Part shown: piece by piece, positions 58,256 through 64,000 of the stretch | How positions within the stretch are numbered: position 1 is the first letter of the stretch | Layout of the letters: every line of letters begins with the position of its first letter | Source: Paludibacteraceae bacterium | GTDB lineage: Bacteria; Bacteroidota; Bacteroidia; Bacteroidales; Paludibacteraceae | Direction of reading: 5' to 3' | NCBI GenBank assembly: GCA_017503075.1 | Contig: JAFVTU010000017.1 | Coordinates: 62,001-126,000 of the forward strand | DNA length: 64,000 nucleotides | The notes under the pieces: generated by a model | The model's input: the letters and a program-made list of their open reading frames with translations, nothing else | Databases searched by the model: none | Told to the model about the DNA's origin: nothing | Made by a program: the position numbers and the translations under genes

Positions 58256-58714
58256 ATGAACACATTTATTGGAAACATAGAAGCACGGTTGGACGGGAAG
58301 GGTCGCGTGTTTGTTCCTGCAAGTTACAGAAAAATACTTGCAGAGATGGGTTCTACGCAAATTGTGATGCGTAGAGATACTGATAATGAGTGTGTTGTCT
58401 TCTATCCCGAACACGTTTGGCACAAGAAGGTGAGCGAACTGCGCGAAGCGTTGGATGAATGGGACCCAGAAGATCAGATGATATTGATGCAGTTTATGTC
58501 GGAGGCAGAGATGTTGGATATGGATAGCCAAGGACGTGTGCTGCTGCAAAAGAGAACTTTGGAAATGATTGATGCACAACAAGATATCCTATTCGTTGGT
58601 ATGCTGGACCGCTTTGCGATATGGAACCCAACCGTGTTCGCAGAGAAGCAAATGCCACAAAAAGACTTGGCCGAGCGCATCAGAATACGCATGAAATCCC
58701 AGCCTAAACTATAA
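58256..58714 (+). CDS. mraZ: transcriptional regulator MraZ
   Basis: The 152-residue protein has two AbrB-like halves, each with a DxxGR-type mark: NIEARLDGKGRVFVPASYR and MLDMDSQGRVLLQKRTLE. It usually forms a ring that binds TGGG repeats at its own promoter and represses the division and cell-wall cluster. It is the first gene of the dcw cluster, 17 bp before rsmH, with matching repeats upstream. Confidence 0.93.
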   Translation: MNTFIGNIEARLDGKGRVFVPASYRKILAEMGSTQIVMRRDTDNECVVFYPEHVWHKKVSELREALDEWDPEDQMILMQFMSEAEMLDMDSQGRVLLQKRTLEMIDAQQDILFVGMLDRFAIWNPTVFAEKQMPQKDLAERIRIRMKSQPKL

Positions 58715-58731
58715 ATTAAACCTAACCAACT

Positions 58732-59763
58732 ATGAATGAGATTTATCACATTCCCGCGATGCTGAGAGAGACAATCCAAGGGTTGAATATTCAACCCGAT
58801 GGATTGTATGTGGACGTGACCTTCGGTGGCGGAGGACACTCGAGGGCGATATTGGAAGCCCTTCGGGCTGTTCAGGATAGTGTAGAATTGTGTAGTGGGA
58901 AGTTGTACTCTTTTGATCAGGATTTGGATGCGTATGAGAATGCGATGCATTCGGATTTTGGGAATCGGGAATCAGGAATCGAGCGTCGGGATTCGCGATA
59001 CTCACATTGGCAGTTTGTGCATAGTAACTTCCGTTATCTGCGCAATTTTATGGATTATTATGGTGTGGAGCAGATAGATGGTTTGTTGGCAGACTTGGGA
59101 GTGTCGTTCCACCATTTTGATTGTCCAGAAAGAGGGTTTAGTTTTCGTTTCTCTGCTCCATTGGACATGCGTATGAATCAGACGGGAGGTAAGACGGCGG
59201 CGGATATTCTGAATACATACAGTGAAGAAGACCTCGCGCGCGTGTTATATATATATGGTGAGATGAATAATTCGCGTCAGTTGGCGAAGAAGATTGTCAA
59301 AGCACGAGGGCAGAAAGCGATAGAGCGGACGGAGGAGTTGGTGGAAGTGGTAATGGGACGCCCTGTAGGGGTAATGGACGCTGCTTCGCAGCTATTGGAT
59401 AATGGGTATCGGGAGCTGGATATACCTGCAGGAGCAAAGAAAGATTTGGCGAGATTGTTTCAAGCACTACGTATAGAGGTGAATGATGAAATGGGGGCAC
59501 TGAGAGAGATGTTGCTGGCAGCCAAAGACTTGCTGAAACCCGGAGGCAGGATAGTGATACTGACCTATCATTCGTTGGAAGATAGAATGGTGAAGAACTT
59601 TCTACGTTCGGGAAACTTGGAAGGGAAGATAGAGAAGGATTTTTATGGCAACATACTGAGTCCGTTTAAGGTGTTGGCAAAGGGAACTATGGCGAGTGCA
59701 GAGGAAGTAGAACGTAATCCAAGAGCTCGAAGTGCAAAATTGCGTGTAGCAGAAAAAATATAA
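58732..59763 (+). CDS. rsmH: 16S rRNA m4C1402 methyltransferase RsmH with two inserted segments
   Basis: The 343-residue protein has YVDVTFGGGGHSRAIL (SAM site), LYSFDQDLDAY, DGLLADLGVSFHHFD, PERGFSFRF and the end NPRARSAKLRVAEK, all typical of RsmH/MraW. Compared with the usual length near 305 it has two extra stretches, RAVQDSVELCSGK (about 44-56) and MHSDFGNRESGIERRDSRY (about 70-90). These coincide with short DNA repeats (GTGTAGAATTGTGTAG, GGGAATCGGGAATCAGGAAT). Both lie between conserved motifs, so activity is probably kept. Confidence 0.93.
   Translation: MNEIYHIPAMLRETIQGLNIQPDGLYVDVTFGGGGHSRAILEALRAVQDSVELCSGKLYSFDQDLDAYENAMHSDFGNRESGIERRDSRYSHWQFVHSNFRYLRNFMDYYGVEQIDGLLADLGVSFHHFDCPERGFSFRFSAPLDMRMNQTGGKTAADILNTYSEEDLARVLYIYGEMNNSRQLAKKIVKARGQKAIERTEELVEVVMGRPVGVMDAASQLLDNGYRELDIPAGAKKDLARLFQALRIEVNDEMGALREMLLAAKDLLKPGGRIVILTYHSLEDRMVKNFLRSGNLEGKIEKDFYGNILSPFKVLAKGTMASAEEVERNPRARSAKLRVAEKI
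58880..58990. repeat. two short-repeat segments inside rsmH
   Basis: GTGTAGAATTGTGTAG (58880-58895) recalls the repeat at 56740. GGGAATCGGGAATCAGGAAT with a further GGGATTCG (58959-58997) is a 7-bp tandem repeat. Confidence 0.7.
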
Positions 59764-59785
59764 AAAACTAAACTAGAAACAAGCT

Positions 59786-60094
59786 ATGAAATATTCTTTA
59801 CAAGATGTCCTAAGTGGCAATGTGCTGAACCAAGAGTGGTTTAAGCGGCAGTATAAACTGATTGTGATGATCAGTGTGTTGATATTTTTGTATATCTACA
59901 GTGGCTATCAGTCTCAGCGTCAACAACGTATGTTGAATGACCTGCAGAAAGAGTTGTTGGATGTTCAGATGACACAACTGACTGTGAATTCAGAGTTGAT
60001 GAATAAGAGTCGTCAGTCGTCTATAGTAACTCTGCTCCAAGAAAAGGGTAGTCAGTTGAAAGAAAATAAAACTCCAGTAATTAGAATACAATGA
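59786..60094 (+). CDS. ftsL: FtsL-like division protein
   Basis: The 102-residue protein has a cytoplasmic N-terminus of about 25 residues, one membrane segment (LIVMISVLIFLYIYSGY) and a periplasmic coiled coil (SQRQQRMLNDLQKELLDVQM). Position between rsmH and the PBP gene, size and topology fit FtsL of Bacteroidetes, which links with FtsB/FtsQ in the divisome. It overlaps the next gene by 4 bp. Confidence 0.8.
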   Translation: MKYSLQDVLSGNVLNQEWFKRQYKLIVMISVLIFLYIYSGYQSQRQQRMLNDLQKELLDVQMTQLTVNSELMNKSRQSSIVTLLQEKGSQLKENKTPVIRIQ

Positions 60095-61890
60095 GCGAGA
60101 ACCTTAAAAATACAATTTTGCGTTTTGCTATCGTGTTCGTGTTGATAGCATTGATGTTTTGCGTTGTATTTGTTCGCATTATTGTGTTGCAAACAGTTCA
60201 ACGCGACAAGTGGATGAGTGTCGTAGAACAAGAGAATAATTATAAGCCTATCAAGGCGTTGCGCGGTAATATATATGATTGCAAGGGGCAATTGTTAGCA
60301 ACTAGTGTACCTCAATATCGAATATATTTAGATACCCGTGTTCAGGCATTGCGCTTGAATAATGGCGCAGTGTTTTGGGAGTATGTAGATAGTATTGCCG
60401 ATGGGATGAGTAGGATAGTGGGTGATCAGTCCAAAGAGGAATATCGTAAGCGGATGATTGCTTCTTATCATAGTCGTAATAATCGAGGGAACTACATGCG
60501 ATTAACTAGTGAACGCATCTCCTATACCCAATTGAAAGAGATAAAAAAGTTGCCATTGATAAGTGGTGGGTTTTATAAAAGTGGATTCCAAGAGGAAGAG
60601 TTGAATTCGCGTGTCAAGCCGTTTAAGAGTTTAGGTGGAAGAACGATAGGCAATATTTACACCGTTAGTGGCGAGGCGAAGTCTGGTTTGGAGATGCGTT
60701 ATGACTCTTATTTGCGTGGCGAAGATGGTACTAGCGTGCGTCAAAGAGTGGCGGGTCGTTTGGAGAGAATACCTCTTGTGGAGGCGAAGAATGGTTGCGA
60801 TTTGCATACTACATTTGATGCTAATTTGATGGATATCTGTGAGACCTCGCTTCGCAAACGACTGGAGCATACAAGAGCCGAATGGGGATGTGTGGTACTG
60901 ATGGATGTGCAGACTGGCGAAATAAAAGCAATGAGTAATTTGGACCGTTTGGGTAATGATTCTTATGAAGAGATTGCTAATCACGCTGTTGTACGCATGG
61001 AGCCAGGTTCTACATTTAAGACCATTTCGTTGATGGCGGCGTTGGATGATGGTAAAGTGAAAATGGATGATTCTATTAGTGTGGATAAAGCAGGTTGGCT
61101 GTATCATGATGCAAAGATTTTGGATGCTCACCCTCGTGACACGGTCTATAGTATTCGTCAGGCCATGGCTGCTAGTAGTAATATAGCTTTGGCAAAAATT
61201 ATTACGATGGGGTACGGTGGTAGTGCAAAGAAGTTTGTGAAGAAATTACATGGCATGGGTTTGTGTGATAGTGTGGATTACACTATCCCTGGTGCTACTC
61301 AGGCTCTAATTAATGTTCCGAATGATACTGTTACTATAGCCAAGATGGCGTATGGTTATTCGGTGGAATTGAGTCCGTTACAGACATTAATGTTCTACAA
61401 TGGTATAGCTAATGATGGCAAGGTGATGAAGCCATTGTTTGTAAAGGAGATACGCCAAAATGGTAAAACTATAGAATCGTTTGAGAGTTGTGTGATAAAT
61501 AACGATATGTGTGATGCTTCTACGTTACGAGGGATAAGAGAATGTTTGCATGATGTGGTGTGGGATAATGATTTTGGCACCGCTTCTATTACTCCATGGA
61601 AAACTCGCAAGGCTCAGAGTGATTTGGTGTCTATAGCAGGTAAAACAGGAACAGCGCAAATCCATGAACAAGGATACACGAATCGTCGTCACCGAATGTC
61701 ATTTGTGGGATATTTTCCTGAAGATAATCCGCAATATTCTTGTATTTGTGTAATTCATGCTCCTCAAGGTGCATATGATTCAGGATTGGATTGTGGAATA
61801 GTAGTGCGTCAGATAGCAGAGAAGACAATGGCATATGCAGGGGAATATGTGCTGAAAAGGAACGAACAAGTATTGGTAGTGAACAAATAA
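60091..61890 (+). CDS. ftsI: penicillin-binding protein, division transpeptidase (FtsI/PBP3-type)
   Basis: The 599-residue class B PBP has one membrane segment near residues 8-32, a dimerisation domain (RGNIYDCKGQLLATS) and a transpeptidase domain. The active serine is in GSTFK (SxxK), the second motif is SSN and the third KTGTAQ. It crosslinks septal peptidoglycan. No PASTA domain is evident at the C-terminus, which ends soon after the KTG domain. The start overlaps the ftsL stop (ATGA). Confidence 0.93.
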   Translation: MSENLKNTILRFAIVFVLIALMFCVVFVRIIVLQTVQRDKWMSVVEQENNYKPIKALRGNIYDCKGQLLATSVPQYRIYLDTRVQALRLNNGAVFWEYVDSIADGMSRIVGDQSKEEYRKRMIASYHSRNNRGNYMRLTSERISYTQLKEIKKLPLISGGFYKSGFQEEELNSRVKPFKSLGGRTIGNIYTVSGEAKSGLEMRYDSYLRGEDGTSVRQRVAGRLERIPLVEAKNGCDLHTTFDANLMDICETSLRKRLEHTRAEWGCVVLMDVQTGEIKAMSNLDRLGNDSYEEIANHAVVRMEPGSTFKTISLMAALDDGKVKMDDSISVDKAGWLYHDAKILDAHPRDTVYSIRQAMAASSNIALAKIITMGYGGSAKKFVKKLHGMGLCDSVDYTIPGATQALINVPNDTVTIAKMAYGYSVELSPLQTLMFYNGIANDGKVMKPLFVKEIRQNGKTIESFESCVINNDMCDASTLRGIRECLHDVVWDNDFGTASITPWKTRKAQSDLVSIAGKTGTAQIHEQGYTNRRHRMSFVGYFPEDNPQYSCICVIHAPQGAYDSGLDCGIVVRQIAEKTMAYAGEYVLKRNEQVLVVNK

Positions 61891-61904
61891 AATAGTAAGG
61901 ATAC

Positions 61905-63389
61905 ATGAAGCTTTCTGAGTTGATAAAGTGTATAGACGTGTTGCGCGTAGTGGGCGACACGAACAGAGAGGTGGCTGATCTTCAATTTGACTCGCGCCGT
62001 GTGGGTGAGGGATGTTTGTTTGTGGCGCAAGTGGGTACAGCAGCCGATGGACACGCATATATTGAGCAATGTGTGGCGAAAGGGGCAGTGGCTGTGGTAC
62101 TGGAGAAAGAGGAATATATCAAGGACGATGGCGTATGCTATATCCTGGTGAAAAACAGCGATGAGGCGTTGGGCAAGATGGCGCACTATTGGTGTGGTGA
62201 ACCTAGCAAGCAACTGAAATTGGTGGGCGTGACTGGCACGAACGGCAAAACGACTACCGCAACATTGCTATATAAGCTTTTCAAAGCATTGGGATACAAA
62301 GCAGGACTGCTGTCAACGGTGGTGAATTATGTGGATGATGAGGCAGTGGCTGCGACGCATACGACGCCTAATGCATTGGAACTGAATGCATTGCTAGCTA
62401 GGATGGTAGCAGCAGGTTGTACGCATGCGTTTATGGAAGTGAGTAGCCACGCTATCGCTCAAGAGCGTATTGCAGGGTTGGAGTATGCAGGCGCGTTGTT
62501 CACGAATTTGACACGCGACCATTTGGATTATCACAAGACGTTTGATAACTACCGCGATACGAAAAAGATCTTGTTTGACCGATTGGGCAAAGAGGCGTTT
62601 GCAATAACGAATATTGATGATAGGAATGGATTAGTGATGACGCAAAACTGTCGCGGTCGCGTGCTGACTTATTCCACCCATAGCATGGCGGATTTCCGTG
62701 GCAAGATACTGGAGGAGGGCTTCGATGGTATGCTGCTGCGCGTACAGAGTACGTTGGGTGCGGTGAATACGGAAGTGTTTGTGCCGCTGGTAGGTCGGTT
62801 CAATGTGAGCAACTTGCTGTTGATCTATGGTGCTGCGGTGGCATTGGGTGAAGATGCAATGGAAGTGCTGCGTATCTTAAGTGGGTTGCAACCTGTGAAT
62901 GGTCGCTTTGAGACTATCCGCTCGCCAAAGGGCTGGACAGCAGTGATAGACTATGCGCACACCCCCGATGCGGTGGAGAATGTGCTGAAGACTATCAACG
63001 AGATTGTGGCAGCGAATATAGGGAAACAGTCTGCCCCCGCACAAGTGATTACAGTGGTGGGTTGCGGCGGCAATAGAGATAAAGGTAAACGTCCGATTAT
63101 GGCGAAGAGTGCATATCAATTGAGTACGCAACTGATTTTGACATCTGATAATCCTCGCGATGAAGAACCTGCTGATATTCTGAAAGATATGGCAGCAGGG
63201 CTGACAAACGAGGAACTGCGCCATACGCTGATTATAGAAGACCGCGAGTCGGCTATCAAGACGGCTTGCACCTTGGCTCGACAGGGCGATGTGATACTGG
63301 TGGCAGGCAAAGGACACGAAGATTATCAGATAGTTAAAGGTGTGAAGCACCACTTTGATGACCATGAAGTGGTGAGGGGATGTTTATAG
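61905..63389 (+). CDS. murE: UDP-MurNAc-tripeptide synthetase (meso-DAP adding)
   Basis: The 494-residue Mur ligase has the ATP-binding loop GTNGKTTT near residue 110, HTTPNALEL, the central SSHAIAQERIAG and Mur C-terminal domain GGNRDKGKRPIMAK. The motif DNPRDEEP near residue 410 marks enzymes that add meso-diaminopimelate. It acts in the cytoplasm on UDP-MurNAc-L-Ala-D-Glu. It follows the PBP gene by 14 bp in the same operon. Confidence 0.95.
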   Translation: MKLSELIKCIDVLRVVGDTNREVADLQFDSRRVGEGCLFVAQVGTAADGHAYIEQCVAKGAVAVVLEKEEYIKDDGVCYILVKNSDEALGKMAHYWCGEPSKQLKLVGVTGTNGKTTTATLLYKLFKALGYKAGLLSTVVNYVDDEAVAATHTTPNALELNALLARMVAAGCTHAFMEVSSHAIAQERIAGLEYAGALFTNLTRDHLDYHKTFDNYRDTKKILFDRLGKEAFAITNIDDRNGLVMTQNCRGRVLTYSTHSMADFRGKILEEGFDGMLLRVQSTLGAVNTEVFVPLVGRFNVSNLLLIYGAAVALGEDAMEVLRILSGLQPVNGRFETIRSPKGWTAVIDYAHTPDAVENVLKTINEIVAANIGKQSAPAQVITVVGCGGNRDKGKRPIMAKSAYQLSTQLILTSDNPRDEEPADILKDMAAGLTNEELRHTLIIEDRESAIKTACTLARQGDVILVAGKGHEDYQIVKGVKHHFDDHEVVRGCL

Positions 63390-63432
63390 TTTAGAGAACG
63401 TCGCAAAGCGGCTACAGTTTAGAGTTTAAAGG
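63386..63432. repeat. hairpin repeat between murE and mraY (reverse orientation)
   Basis: TATAGTTTAGAGAAC, then GTCGC-AAA-GCGGC (63400-63412, one mismatch), then TACAGTTTAGAGTTTA. It is again the reverse complement of the TAG/GTCC layout. Confidence 0.75.
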
Positions 63433-63440
63433 TAGGAGTT

Positions 63441-64000
63441 ATGATATACGAATTGTTTCAGTTATTAGGTAATGTGCCAGGGGCACGATTGATGAACTAC
63501 ATCTCGTTTCGCGCGATAGTGGCAGGTGTGATGGGTTTGTGTATAAGTATTTGGGTGGGTAATTGGTTTATCCAGTTGCTCAAACGCAAAAACATCTCCG
63601 AGACACAGCGCGATGAGAAGATTGACCCATTCAATGTGGCAAAGAAAGGGGTGCCTACGATGGGAGGCGTGGTGATTATTGCTGCCATGCTGATTCCATG
63701 TCTGTTGATGGGTAGACTGAGCAATGTGTATATGATTTTAATGCTCATCACTACGCTAATTTTAGGCACTTTGGGCTTTGCGGACGACTATATCAAGACT
63801 TTCCGAGGTAACAAAGAGGGACTGAATGGTTGGGTGAAGATTGCAGGGCAAATCACATTGGGTTTGATAGTAGGACTGACACTTCGCTATAGCCCAGAAG
63901 CCACGATGCACGAGCGCGTTACATCGCATATCGAGAACAATATCACGGTGTTTGAAAAGTCGCCTGAAGTGAAGTCCACCCGCACCACTATCCCATTTAT
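63441..64000 (+). CDS. mraY: phospho-MurNAc-pentapeptide transferase MraY (partial, runs off window)
   Basis: The ATG at 63441 follows GGTAGGAGTT. The 186 visible residues start MIYELFQLLGNVPGARLMNY and contain KKGVPTMGGVVII and GFADDYIKTFRGNKEGLNGW, the first two conserved loops of MraY, with DD as catalytic/metal residues. It makes lipid I at the inner membrane. The segment after the third membrane span (SPEATMHERVTSHIENN) is the periplasmic insert seen in Bacteroidetes MraY. Confidence 0.95.
   Translation, partial: MIYELFQLLGNVPGARLMNYISFRAIVAGVMGLCISIWVGNWFIQLLKRKNISETQRDEKIDPFNVAKKGVPTMGGVVIIAAMLIPCLLMGRLSNVYMILMLITTLILGTLGFADDYIKTFRGNKEGLNGWVKIAGQITLGLIVGLTLRYSPEATMHERVTSHIENNITVFEKSPEVKSTRTTIPF

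Overview
The window looks like a chromosome segment from a member of the Bacteroidales. Evidence seen in the sequence: many promoters carry the Bacteroidetes -7 box TAnnTTTG; there is a SusC/SusD pair; several secreted proteins end in what look like type IX secretion (T9SS) sorting domains; and the right end is a Bacteroidetes-style division and cell-wall cluster (mraZ-rsmH-ftsL-PBP-murE-mraY). MurE carries the meso-diaminopimelate motif DNPR. No phage, insertion sequence, CRISPR array or rRNA was seen; one tRNA-Leu(UAG) was found.

Layout. 1-6.5 kb (minus strand): surface polysaccharide genes, namely a partial O-antigen ligase, a GT2 glycosyltransferase fused to a WaaP-like kinase, a second GT2, a Wzi-type porin, a Kelch lipoprotein and lptB. 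6.5-11.6 kb (minus): exonuclease III, a secreted M6 protease, a free-standing homologue of its N-terminal region, mlaF-mlaE and hpt. 12-15.6 kb (plus): pgm, a 193-nt nested hairpin that is probably an RNA, and three small exported proteins. 15.7-23.2 kb: Dabb protein, M13 peptidase, DUF4143-type ATPase and nifJ. 23.7-40.2 kb: an efflux regulon made of tolC, an HlyD-type adaptor, two FtsX-type permeases and a LolD-type ATPase, with an NtrC-type regulator and histidine kinase. It is interrupted twice by AT-rich accessory genes: higBA plus two orphans, and an ATPase/nuclease pair plus an SDR. 40.3-43 kb: bcp and htpG. 43.4-53.8 kb: SusC, SusD, an Ig-like lipoprotein, an M6 protease and a C10 protease. 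53.9-58 kb: M16 peptidase, tRNA-Leu, a lipoprotein, mazG, lpxH and a SufT-like gene. 58-64 kb: the dcw cluster, running off the right edge in mraY.

How the genes fit together. The tolC gene and the adaptor-permease operon have matching sigma-54 promoters (TGGCAC at -24) and the same palindrome TGTAAAG-TTT-CTTTACA, centred 64 bp upstream of the -24 element in both cases. The sigma-54 activator encoded at 37.6 kb is the obvious candidate to bind it. The SusCD locus is followed by secreted proteases and not by glycosidases, which suggests uptake of peptides or glycopeptides.

The most unusual signal is spread over the whole window. Gene junctions hold short hairpins whose stems differ in sequence from copy to copy but stay paired, set in near-constant flanks (..TAG-stem-loop-stem-GTCC..), next to degenerate 7-11 bp tandem repeats. 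The same material sits in frame inside coding regions (mlaF, tolC, nifJ, the NtrC-type regulator, rsmH, the M16 peptidase), mostly where a protein linker would be expected. The best candidates for undescribed biology are this repeat family, the 193-nt structured RNA, and the ATPase/PD-(D/E)xK pair at 35-36.8 kb.
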